The notes under the pieces were generated by a model, which saw only the letters and a list, made by a program, of their open reading frames with translations, searched no databases and had not been told where the DNA came from. Shown piece after piece: positions 56,447 to 64,000 of a stretch of 64,000 nucleotides of DNA. The stretch covers positions 1 through 64,000 of the forward strand of contig DASXLB010000017.1 in the NCBI GenBank assembly GCA_036496585.1, given 5' to 3'. Both the position numbers and the translations under genes were made by a program. Source of the stretch: Vicinamibacterales bacterium. GTDB taxonomy: Bacteria > Acidobacteriota > Vicinamibacteria > Vicinamibacterales > 2-12-FULL-66-21. How positions within the stretch are numbered: position 1 is the stretch's first letter; the number at the start of each line of letters is the position of its first letter.

Positions 56447-57298
56447 ATGAGACAACGACGGGCTTTAACTCTGCTGATGTGCGGATTCGTCCTGGCGCTG
56501 CCGCGTCCGGCGTCCGCGCAGACCGAACCGGTCGGCGTGCGCGCAGCCGGGATGGGTGGGGCGTTCACCGCGGTCGCCGATGATGCCACGGGGGCCTACT
56601 GGAATCCAGCGGGGCTGGCTTCCGGGGCATTCGTCGGCATCACCTTCGATCTCAATACCCTCGACGGCCATACCGCGGCATTTGGCGGGCTGTCTTCGCC
56701 GCCGTTCGGCGTGAGCTATTTCCGGACGGTGACTACTGTCGAGGCGGCGACCGGCCGAAACGGCGCCGTAGGGAACCTGCCGGTCCACCACGGGGGGGTG
56801 ACGCTCGACCAGTCGATTGGGGATACGGGTGTTGCGGTGGGAGCCACACTCGGTGTGGTGCATGGGAACGGCGCGACGGGTATCGGCGCGGATGCCGGGG
56901 TCATGTTCTCGGGTTCGCTGGTCAAGGTGGGCCTCGTGGTGCACAACCTTGCGGGACCGTCGCTGGGGGACGTGCGCCTGCTGCGGCAGGTCCGGGCGGG
57001 TGTGTCGCTGCACCTCCACGACGCCGTCACGCTGGCGGCTGACCTGGACTTGTCGAAGACGCCGTCGGTCGAGGGGGCCTGGCGCGAGGCGGCGCTGGGC
57101 CTGGAGGCCCATCCGGTCGCTCGCGGGTGGCTGCGAGGCGGCCTGCACTGGGACACGGCGGGATCGCTGGCCGCGCCGATCGGCACCGTTGGAGGCAGTT
57201 ACGGGATTCTTGGACCGGTTCGGCTGGATGGACAGGCGAGTTTCGGGTCGTCACACGGTGATCGGGGGTGGGGTGTCGGCATCGGCGTCGTCTATTAG
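56447..57298 (+). CDS. outer-membrane beta-barrel-like protein (TraF/PorV-like)
   Basis: 283 residues with a signal peptide (LLMCGFVLALPRPASAQ). GMGGAFTAVADDATGAYWNPAGLA is the hallmark of FadL-like/PorV/UPF0164-type outer-membrane proteins. Alternating hydrophobic beta strands follow to the C-terminal WGVGIGVVY. It ends directly before the pilB promoter, but no functional link is known. Confidence 0.7.
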   Translation: MRQRRALTLLMCGFVLALPRPASAQTEPVGVRAAGMGGAFTAVADDATGAYWNPAGLASGAFVGITFDLNTLDGHTAAFGGLSSPPFGVSYFRTVTTVEAATGRNGAVGNLPVHHGGVTLDQSIGDTGVAVGATLGVVHGNGATGIGADAGVMFSGSLVKVGLVVHNLAGPSLGDVRLLRQVRAGVSLHLHDAVTLAADLDLSKTPSVEGAWREAALGLEAHPVARGWLRGGLHWDTAGSLAAPIGTVGGSYGILGPVRLDGQASFGSSHGDRGWGVGIGVVY

Positions 57299-57299
57299 C

Positions 57300-57327
57300 T
57301 TGACAAAAATCGTCAGTGCGCTACCAT
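57300..57327 (+). promoter_or_regulatory. sigma70-like promoter of the pil cluster
   Basis: TTGACA (57300-57305) and TACCAT (57322-57327) are separated by 16 bp. Transcription would start near 57334, about 34 bases before pilB. TTGACA begins 1 base after the end of the preceding gene. Confidence 0.6.
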
Positions 57328-57367
57328 AACCGTTCCCCCCAGCGCCGCTTCCAGCGAAAGTAGAAGG

Positions 57368-59176
57368 ATGCCCGTCCGCATTGGCGAGCTGCTGCTCAAG
57401 GAGAAGCGCATCACCCCTGCGCAATTGCAGGAGGTGTTGACGTATCAGAAGACGAGCGGCGGCAAGCTCGGCTACAACCTCGTCAAGCTTGGCTTCGTCA
57501 AGGACGAGGAGATCACGGCGCTCCTCTCGAAGCAGTACGGCGTACCGTCGATCAATCTGGCGCAGTTCGAGATCGATCCCGCCATCGTCAAGCTGATCCC
57601 CGCCGAGACGGCCCACAAGTACCAAATCATGCCGCTCAGCCGGGCCGGCGCGACGCTGACGATCGCGATGACCGACCCGACCAACGTCTTCGCCATGGAC
57701 GACATCAAGTTCATGACGGGGTACAACGTCGAGCCGGTGGTGGGCTCGGAGACCGCGGTCAGCGACGCGATCGCGCAGTACTACCCGACCAACGTGCCGC
57801 CGCCGCCGCGGCCGGCGCCCTCCGAAGCAAAGAAGAAGAAGGAGGTCGTGCCGCAGCAGGCGGCGAACCTCACCAACGCCGCCACCCTGGAGATGGTGAC
57901 CCGCGCGCTCGAGGAGACGACCGGCGTCGAGGACGAAGACGTCGAGATGCTCGAGGAGATCGAGCAGATCGACGTCTCGACGCTCGAGCGGCAGGGGGGC
58001 GAGGCGCCGGTCATCCGCCTGGTCAACCTGATGCTGATGTCGGCGATCCAGAAGGGGGCGAGCGACATCCACATCGAGCCCTACGAAAAGGAGTTCCGGG
58101 TCCGCTTCCGCATCGACGGGCTGCTCTACAACGTCATGGCTCCGCCGATGAAGTTCCGCGATGCCATCACCTCGCGCCTCAAGATCATGGCGAAGCTCGA
58201 CATCGCGGAGAAGCGGCTGCCGCAGGACGGCCGCATCAAGATCCGGTTTGGCGACGGCGAAGGCGGCACCAAGGAGATCGATTTCCGCGTCTCGATCCTG
58301 CCGACGCTCTTCGGCGAGAAGATCGTCATGCGCTTGCTCGACAAGGACAAGCTCATGCTCGACATGACCAAGCTCGGGTTCGAGCCGGCGCCGCTGCAGA
58401 AGCTCGAGACGGCGATCGGCAAGCCGTGGGGGATGGTGCTGGTCACCGGGCCGACGGGGAGCGGCAAGACCAACACGCTCTATTCCTCGATCGCCAAGAT
58501 CAACACGATGGAAACCAACATCATGACCGCCGAGGACCCGGTGGAATTCAACCTGGTCGGGGTCAACCAGGTGCAGGTGCGCGAGAACATCGGCCTCAAT
58601 TTCGCCGCCGCGCTGCGCTCGTTCCTGCGGCAGGACCCGAACATCATCCTGGTCGGCGAGATCCGGGACTTCGAGACGGCGGAAATCGCCGTCAAGGCGT
58701 CGCTGACCGGACATCTGGTGCTCTCGACGCTGCACACCAACGACGCGCCGAGCACGATCAGCCGTCTGATGAACATGGGCATCGAGCCGTTCCTGGTGGC
58801 GAGCTCGGTGAACCTGATCTGCGCGCAGCGCCTGGTGCGGCGCCTGTGCACCGAGTGCAAGAAGGATCACCCGCACGATCCGAAGGCGCTGGTCGAGGCC
58901 GGGTTCACGCAGGAGGAAGCCGAACGGGTCGTGCCGAAGAAGGGCAGCGGCTGCCAGCGCTGCAACAACACCGGCTACAAGGGGCGGGTCGGCCTCTACG
59001 AGGTGATGGAGATCACCGAGGATCTGCGCGAGCTGATTCTAATCGGCGCCTCGGCGCTCGAGCTGCGGCGCAAGGCGGTGGACGAAGGGATGATCACGCT
59101 GCGGCGCAGCGGGCTCATGAAGGTGATGGACGGGGTCACCACGATTGAGGAAGTGGCGCGGGAGACGGTCAAGTAG
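57368..59176 (+). CDS. pilB: type IV pilus assembly ATPase PilB
   Basis: 602 residues. An MshEN N-terminal domain (RIGELLLKEKRITPAQLQEVL), then the secretion ATPase domain: Walker A GPTGSGKTNT (~residue 361), Asp box and Walker B (LVGEIRD), and the zinc tetracysteine CTEC and CQRC (~residues 496-535). It powers pilus extension at the cytoplasmic base. An unusual AGAAGG sits directly against the ATG. First gene of pilBTCSR. Confidence 0.95.
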   Translation: MPVRIGELLLKEKRITPAQLQEVLTYQKTSGGKLGYNLVKLGFVKDEEITALLSKQYGVPSINLAQFEIDPAIVKLIPAETAHKYQIMPLSRAGATLTIAMTDPTNVFAMDDIKFMTGYNVEPVVGSETAVSDAIAQYYPTNVPPPPRPAPSEAKKKKEVVPQQAANLTNAATLEMVTRALEETTGVEDEDVEMLEEIEQIDVSTLERQGGEAPVIRLVNLMLMSAIQKGASDIHIEPYEKEFRVRFRIDGLLYNVMAPPMKFRDAITSRLKIMAKLDIAEKRLPQDGRIKIRFGDGEGGTKEIDFRVSILPTLFGEKIVMRLLDKDKLMLDMTKLGFEPAPLQKLETAIGKPWGMVLVTGPTGSGKTNTLYSSIAKINTMETNIMTAEDPVEFNLVGVNQVQVRENIGLNFAAALRSFLRQDPNIILVGEIRDFETAEIAVKASLTGHLVLSTLHTNDAPSTISRLMNMGIEPFLVASSVNLICAQRLVRRLCTECKKDHPHDPKALVEAGFTQEEAERVVPKKGSGCQRCNNTGYKGRVGLYEVMEITEDLRELILIGASALELRRKAVDEGMITLRRSGLMKVMDGVTTIEEVARETVK

Positions 59177-59215
59177 CACGCAGACACAGGCATAGGACGT
59201 AGCGAAGGAGCGATT

Positions 59216-60352
59216 GTGGCGACGTTGCCGGAACTCTTACAGACATTGGTCGAGAACAGCGGGTCGGACCTTCACATCACGACCGACACGCCGCCGCAGA
59301 TCCGTGTGCACGGGCACATGCGGCGGCTCGACCTGCCGCCGCTGGGGCCGGCCGACACCAAGTCGCTGGCCTACAGCGTGCTCACCGACCAGCAGAAGAA
59401 GCGCTTCGAGGAGGCGCTCGAGCTCGACTTCTCGTTCGGGATCCGCGGCATCGCGCGCTTTCGCTGCAACGTCTTCAACCAGCGCGGCGCCGTCGCCGCG
59501 GTCTATCGGGTGATCCCCGAGCAGATCAAGGGCTTCAACGAGCTCGGGCTGCCTCCGGTCCTCGCCACGCTCGCCGAACGCCCGCGCGGTCTGGTCCTGG
59601 TGACCGGACCCACCGGCTCGGGCAAGTCGACGACGCTGGCGGCAATGATCGACAAGATCAACACCGAGCGCCACGAGCACATCCTGACCATCGAGGATCC
59701 GATCGAGTTCGTGCACCAGCACAAGGGCTGCCTGGTCAACCAGCGCGAGGTGCACCAGGACACGCAGGGCTTCGCCATGGCTCTGCGCGCGGCGCTGCGC
59801 GAGGACCCGGATATCGTGCTGATCGGCGAGTTGCGCGACCTCGAGACGATCGAGTCGGCGCTGCGCATCGCCGAGACGGGACACCTGACCTTCGCGACGC
59901 TGCACACCAATTCGGCGGCGCAGACGATCAACCGCATCATCGACGTGTTCCCCTCGCACCAGCAGGGACAGATCCGCACCCAGCTGTCGCTGGTGCTGGA
60001 AGGCATCGTCTGTCAGTCGCTGCTGCCGCGCGCCGACGCGAAGGGGCGGGTCGTGGCGCTCGAGATCATGGTGCCGACGCCCGCCATCCGCAACCTGGTC
60101 CGCGACGACAAGGTCCACCAGATCTACTCGGCGATGCAGACCGGACAGGAAAAGGTCGGGATGCAGACGATGAACCAGTCGCTGGTGACGCTTTACTCGA
60201 AGCGCCTGATCACGCTCGAGACGGCGATGAGCGCGTCGTCGCTGAAAGACGAGCTCGAGCAGATGATGGCGCGCGGCGCCGGCGTGGTGGCGGGGGCGGG
60301 AATGCACCGGCCCGGCGCCGGCCTGCCAAGCCGGCCGCCGTTGGCGAGGTAA
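59216..60352 (+). CDS. pilT: type IV pilus retraction ATPase PilT
   Basis: 378 residues, GTG start. Walker A GPTGSGKSTTLAAM (~residue 131), Walker B LIGELRDLETI, HLTFATLHTNSA His box and the PilT-specific AIRNLVRDDKV motif near residue 288. It drives retraction and twitching motility. 39 bases after pilB. Confidence 0.96.
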   Translation: MATLPELLQTLVENSGSDLHITTDTPPQIRVHGHMRRLDLPPLGPADTKSLAYSVLTDQQKKRFEEALELDFSFGIRGIARFRCNVFNQRGAVAAVYRVIPEQIKGFNELGLPPVLATLAERPRGLVLVTGPTGSGKSTTLAAMIDKINTERHEHILTIEDPIEFVHQHKGCLVNQREVHQDTQGFAMALRAALREDPDIVLIGELRDLETIESALRIAETGHLTFATLHTNSAAQTINRIIDVFPSHQQGQIRTQLSLVLEGIVCQSLLPRADAKGRVVALEIMVPTPAIRNLVRDDKVHQIYSAMQTGQEKVGMQTMNQSLVTLYSKRLITLETAMSASSLKDELEQMMARGAGVVAGAGMHRPGAGLPSRPPLAR

Positions 60353-60388
60353 ATCGCGGGCTCGAGGCCCCTGGACATCGGAGAATCT

Positions 60389-61603
60389 ATGCCGACTTTT
60401 GCCTATAACGGACGAACGCGGAGCGGACAGGCGGTCACCGGTGAACGGGTCGCCGAAACGGTCGAGGCGGCGGTCACGGCGCTGCGGCGCGAACAGATCA
60501 CCGTGACGCGCATCGATCCGGCCAAGGCCGCCGCCAAGATCGAGGGGAAGGGGAAAGCCAAGGCGACCAGCGCTCCCTCCAAGAACCTCGCCATCTTCAC
60601 GCGGCAGTTCTCGGTCATGATCGACGCCGGCCTGCCGCTCGTGCAGTGTCTCGACATCCTCGGCAAGCAGGAGCCGCACAAGGGGTTCTCCGACGTCATC
60701 CTGACCGTGCGATCCGACGTCGAATCGGGCGCGGCGCTGGCCGACGCGATGAAGAAGCACCCGAAGACGTTCGACGCGCTCTACTCGAACATGATCGCGG
60801 CGGGCGAGGCGGGCGGCATCCTCGACACCATTCTCAAGCGCCTGGCCGTCTACATCGAGAAGAGCGTCAAGCTGAAGGGGCAGGTCAAGTCGGCGATGAT
60901 CTACCCGATCGCGGTCATCGTCATCGCCGCGGTCGTCGTCGCGGCGATCCTGTGGAAGGTCATCCCGACCTTCGCGCAGCTGTTCGCCGGCCTCGGTGCG
61001 CAGCTGCCGCTGCCGACCCGGATCGTCATCGCGATGAGCAACAACCTGATTTCGTACGGGCCGGTGATCCTGGTCGCGCTCGGGCTGGTGGGCTACGCCC
61101 TCAAGCGCTACTACGGCACGCCGTCCGGACGCCACCAGATCGACGCGATCCTGCTGAAGGCGCCGATCCTCGGGATGATCCTGCGCAAGATCGCGGTCGC
61201 CCGCTTCTGCCGCACGCTGTCGACGCTGCTGTCGTCGGGCGTGCCGATCCTCGACGGCCTCGACATCACGGCGCGCACCGCCGGCAACGCGGTCATCGAG
61301 GAGGCGATCCTCAAGACCCGGACCAGCATCGAGCGCGGCGAGACCGTGTCGGCGCCGTTGCGTGAGACCAACGTCTTCCCGTCGATGGTCGTGCAGATGA
61401 TCAACGTCGGCGAGACCACCGGCGCGCTCGACACGATGCTGTCCAAGATCGCCGAGTTCTACGAGGAGGAAGTCGACACCGCGGTCGCCGGCCTGCTGAC
61501 GCTGATGGAGCCGCTGATGATCGCGGTCCTCGGCGGCATCGTCGGCGGCATCGTCATCGCGATGTACATGCCGATCTTCGACCTCATCTCGAAGCTGACG
61601 TAG
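60389..61603 (+). CDS. pilC: type IV pilus inner-membrane platform protein PilC
   Basis: 404 residues. Two GspF domains (FTRQFSVMIDAGLPLVQCL and FCRTLSTLLSSGVPILDGL) and three transmembrane helices, including IYPIAVIVIAAVVVAAILW. It forms the platform for PilB and PilT. Confidence 0.95.
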   Translation: MPTFAYNGRTRSGQAVTGERVAETVEAAVTALRREQITVTRIDPAKAAAKIEGKGKAKATSAPSKNLAIFTRQFSVMIDAGLPLVQCLDILGKQEPHKGFSDVILTVRSDVESGAALADAMKKHPKTFDALYSNMIAAGEAGGILDTILKRLAVYIEKSVKLKGQVKSAMIYPIAVIVIAAVVVAAILWKVIPTFAQLFAGLGAQLPLPTRIVIAMSNNLISYGPVILVALGLVGYALKRYYGTPSGRHQIDAILLKAPILGMILRKIAVARFCRTLSTLLSSGVPILDGLDITARTAGNAVIEEAILKTRTSIERGETVSAPLRETNVFPSMVVQMINVGETTGALDTMLSKIAEFYEEEVDTAVAGLLTLMEPLMIAVLGGIVGGIVIAMYMPIFDLISKLT

Positions 61604-61628
61604 CGGGCGGCGGGAGTACGAGAGGCCA

Positions 61629-63437
61629 GTGGCGGACACAACGAGCGTAGGCAGCGGGACAGCACCGGAGCGGGGCGCGGCGGGACCGCGTCCGGGCGCC
61701 GACGCGCCGGCGCCCGCGCCGTACGGGGCGCTCCCCGACGCTGGACGCGGCCCTGCGGCACGCCTCGACGAGGCCGCGCAGATGAAGCTGCGGCGAAAGC
61801 TGCTGTGGCTGATTGGCGGCCGTGCCGCCGTGATCACCGTCCTGCTCGGCTCGACCAGCCTGATCCTCTATCGGACCCCGGGGGCCTTTCCGATCGATCC
61901 GTTCTTCGCGCTGATCGGCCTCACCTATGCCCTGACCGCCGCCTGGACGCTGACCCTGCGCTTCGTCGACCGCCACCGCTGGCTGATCGATGTGCAGGTC
62001 GCCTGCGACGCGCTGATCGTCTCGGCGATCGTCTACCTGACGGGCGGCGTCAGCAGCTACTTCTCGTCGCTCTATGCGCTGCCGATCATCGCCGCCAGCA
62101 TGGTGCGGTCGTGGCGGGGCGGCCTGCTGGTCGGCGTGGTGAGCTCGGTCATGCTCGGCGGGGTCGTGATCGCACAGTACGCGGCCGGCGACGCCGCGTT
62201 GCCGCCGCCGCGGGTCGCCATGTTCACCGTCGGCCTGAACGTGTTCGGTTATCTCGCCGTCGCGGCGCTCAGCGGCTACCTCGCCGAGGGACTCCGCCGC
62301 ACCGGCGCCCAGCTCGAGGCGGCCTCGACCCAGCTCGCCGACCTGCAGGCGTTCAACCAGCACGTCATCGACAGCTTGACCAGCGGGCTCGCGACCAGCG
62401 ACCTGGAAGGGCGGCTGCTCACGTTCAACCGCGCCGCCGAGACCATCACCGGCCTGCGCGCCGCCGACGTCGTCGGCGGCGACGCCTTCGAGGTGCTGCA
62501 GCTGCCCGGGCCGCTGCACGAGCAGCGGCAGGAATACGAGTTCCAGCGCGCCGAGGGCCGGCAGATCGAGGTCGGCATCACCGCCGCGCCGCTGTTCACG
62601 CCGCGCGGCCATAGCGGGTTCCTGTTCACGTTCCGCGACGTCACCGAGATGAGGAAGCGCGATCGCGAGGCGCGCGTCCAGCAGCGGCTGGCGGCGGTCG
62701 GCGAGATGGCCGCCGGCATCGCGCACGAGATCCGCAATCCGCTCGCCTCGATGGCCGGGTCGATCCAGATCCTGCGAGCCGACCTGCCGCTGACGGAGGA
62801 GCAGTCCCAGTTGATGGACATCGTGCTGCGCGAGTCGGATCGGCTCAACGACACCATCCGGAGCTTCCTGGCCTTTGCCCGTCCGCAGCGGAACGCGATG
62901 AACGACCTCGATCTGCGCCGCAGCGTCACGGATGCGGCCCGGCTGCTCGAGAACAACGCCGAGGTCACGGCCCGCCACGCCATCGTCGTCGACGTCCCGG
63001 CGGAGCCGGTGGTCTTCCGCGCCGACGAGGCGCAGATCCGCCAGATCGTCTGGAACCTGGCGACCAACGGCCTGCGCGCCATGCCGGACGGCGGCACGCT
63101 GCGGCTGTCGGTGCGGGCCGGCATCCCGGCCAGGAACGAGACGGCGGACGGGGCCGCAGGAACGGCGGGCGAAGTGGTGATTGCGGTGCAGGACGACGGC
63201 GTCGGCATCGCCGCCGAGGAGCTCGACGGCATTTTCCAACCGTTCCGCGGCGGGTTTGCGCGCGGCACCGGCCTGGGGCTCTCGATCGTGCATCGCATCG
63301 CGACCGACTACGGGGGCGAAGTCCGCGTCGCCTCGCAGAAAGGGAAGGGGACGACCGTGGAAGTGGCCTTCCCGCTCGTGGCGGCCGAGACGGCCTACGA
63401 CAAGCTGCTGGCCGCCGGCCGGCCGGGGGTGGCGTAA
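61629..63437 (+). CDS. PilS-like PAS sensor histidine kinase
   Basis: 602 residues, GTG start. A Pro/Ala-rich N-terminus, about six transmembrane helices (~residues 55-220), a PAS domain (~residues 235-345), then HisKA with the phosphorylated His in GIAHEIRNPLASMAG, and HATPase motifs (NLATNGLRAM, DDGVGI, GTGLGLSIV). It lies between pilC and an NtrC-type regulator and should control pilin transcription. Confidence 0.9.
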   Translation: MADTTSVGSGTAPERGAAGPRPGADAPAPAPYGALPDAGRGPAARLDEAAQMKLRRKLLWLIGGRAAVITVLLGSTSLILYRTPGAFPIDPFFALIGLTYALTAAWTLTLRFVDRHRWLIDVQVACDALIVSAIVYLTGGVSSYFSSLYALPIIAASMVRSWRGGLLVGVVSSVMLGGVVIAQYAAGDAALPPPRVAMFTVGLNVFGYLAVAALSGYLAEGLRRTGAQLEAASTQLADLQAFNQHVIDSLTSGLATSDLEGRLLTFNRAAETITGLRAADVVGGDAFEVLQLPGPLHEQRQEYEFQRAEGRQIEVGITAAPLFTPRGHSGFLFTFRDVTEMRKRDREARVQQRLAAVGEMAAGIAHEIRNPLASMAGSIQILRADLPLTEEQSQLMDIVLRESDRLNDTIRSFLAFARPQRNAMNDLDLRRSVTDAARLLENNAEVTARHAIVVDVPAEPVVFRADEAQIRQIVWNLATNGLRAMPDGGTLRLSVRAGIPARNETADGAAGTAGEVVIAVQDDGVGIAAEELDGIFQPFRGGFARGTGLGLSIVHRIATDYGGEVRVASQKGKGTTVEVAFPLVAAETAYDKLLAAGRPGVA

Positions 63438-64000
63438 TGGCCGGCACCGCCGAGCCCGTCCGCCCGGCCGACTCCAAGCCGGCCGACTCCGCCCGGATCC
63501 TGGTCGTCGACGACGAGCGCTCGATGCGCGAGATGCTGGCGATTCTCCTCAAGCGCGAGGGGCACGAGGTCGCCGTTGCGGAGAACGGCCGCACCGCGAT
63601 CGACCTGCTCAACGCGCGCCCATTCGATCTGATCGTGTCCGACGCCCGCATGCCCGATGTGGACGGCCTCGAGGTGCTGCGCCACGCGCGCAGCGTCAAT
63701 CCCGCGATCATCGCCATCATGGTGACCGCCTACGGCTCGCCGGATCTGATTCGCGGCGTCGCCCAGCTCGGGGTCAACGACTACGTCGAGAAGCCGTTCA
63801 ACACCGAAGTGCTGCGCTTCCGCATCCGCAAGGAGCTCGATCGGCGGCGGCTGCAGCAGGAGAACGGACTGCTCAAGCGCGCCATGCACACGGCGCATCA
63901 GTTCTCCAACATCATCGGCAACAGCGCCGCGATGCGCCAGGTCTTCGAGCTGGTCGACACGATCGCCGGCACCGGCAGCACCATTCTGGTGACCGGCGAG
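63437..64000 (+). CDS. PilR-like NtrC-family response regulator (partial)
   Basis: 188 codons, cut by the window end. Shares one base with the kinase stop (TAATG). A receiver domain with the phospho-acceptor Asp in LIVSDARMPD, TAYG and EKPF; then the sigma-54-interaction domain begins (IIGNSAAMRQVFELVDTIA) and stops just before the Walker A motif. It would activate sigma-54 promoters such as pilA. Confidence 0.9.
   Translation, partial: MAGTAEPVRPADSKPADSARILVVDDERSMREMLAILLKREGHEVAVAENGRTAIDLLNARPFDLIVSDARMPDVDGLEVLRHARSVNPAIIAIMVTAYGSPDLIRGVAQLGVNDYVEKPFNTEVLRFRIRKELDRRRLQQENGLLKRAMHTAHQFSNIIGNSAAMRQVFELVDTIAGTGSTILVTGE

Overview
The window is a high-G+C bacterial chromosome segment. The gene content suggests an acidobacterium, most likely of the Vicinamibacteria type. 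This is inference from gene style: a PadR regulator followed by a long duplicated FtsX/MacB-like permease, large secreted M14 peptidases, PilB/T/C/S/R in one cluster, and CysO-type cysteine synthesis. No rRNA gene or other direct taxonomic marker is present.

Layout. 1-7121: an eroded MFS transporter tail on the minus strand, then secreted proteins (HYR-domain protein, M14 carboxypeptidase, DUF6263-like protein, DUF4440-like protein) and a GNAT acetyltransferase. 7122-9935: an accessory-looking stretch of visibly lower G+C, with single-ORF units separated by three copies of a 53-bp repeat, a peptidase gene truncated at the repeat, and a tRNA 3'-end-like fragment at its right edge. 10014-17778: M20 peptidase, cystathionine beta-synthase-like enzyme, PadR plus ADOP-type permease, O-methyltransferase, two-BON-domain protein, cupin. 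17905-24168 (minus): a tightly overlapping sulfur-assimilation operon (siroheme synthesis, CysM-like synthase, JAMM protease, CysO-MoeB-rhodanese fusion, siroheme sulfite/nitrite reductase). It is preceded by a promoter, a Cys-rich leader peptide and an intrinsic terminator, which together look like a cysteine attenuator.

24238-44507: csbD, then a promoter and structured leader, then the merged str-S10-spc-alpha ribosomal superoperon (rpsL to rplQ, including fusA, secY, adk, map, infA and rpoA) without tuf, ending at an intrinsic terminator near 44622. Its gaps carry two dispersed repeat families: degenerate 7-bp tandem repeats and GC-rich palindromes. 44684-57298: a small membrane protein, GNAT, a second EF-G, GH172 (DUF2961) and GH3 glycosidases, two MacB-like permeases with an HlyD adaptor and a YIP1-like membrane protein, and an outer-membrane-type protein. 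57368-64000: type IV pilus genes pilB-pilT-pilC-pilS-pilR, the last cut by the window end.

How the parts work together. In the sulfur operon, Met8- and CobA-type enzymes make siroheme for the reductase. MoeB plus rhodanese would load sulfide onto CysO as a thiocarboxylate, CysM would make CysO-cysteine, and the JAMM protease would release cysteine (and perhaps free CysO from its fusion). A run of Cys codons in the leader would sense Cys-tRNA supply. This is the most interesting system here.
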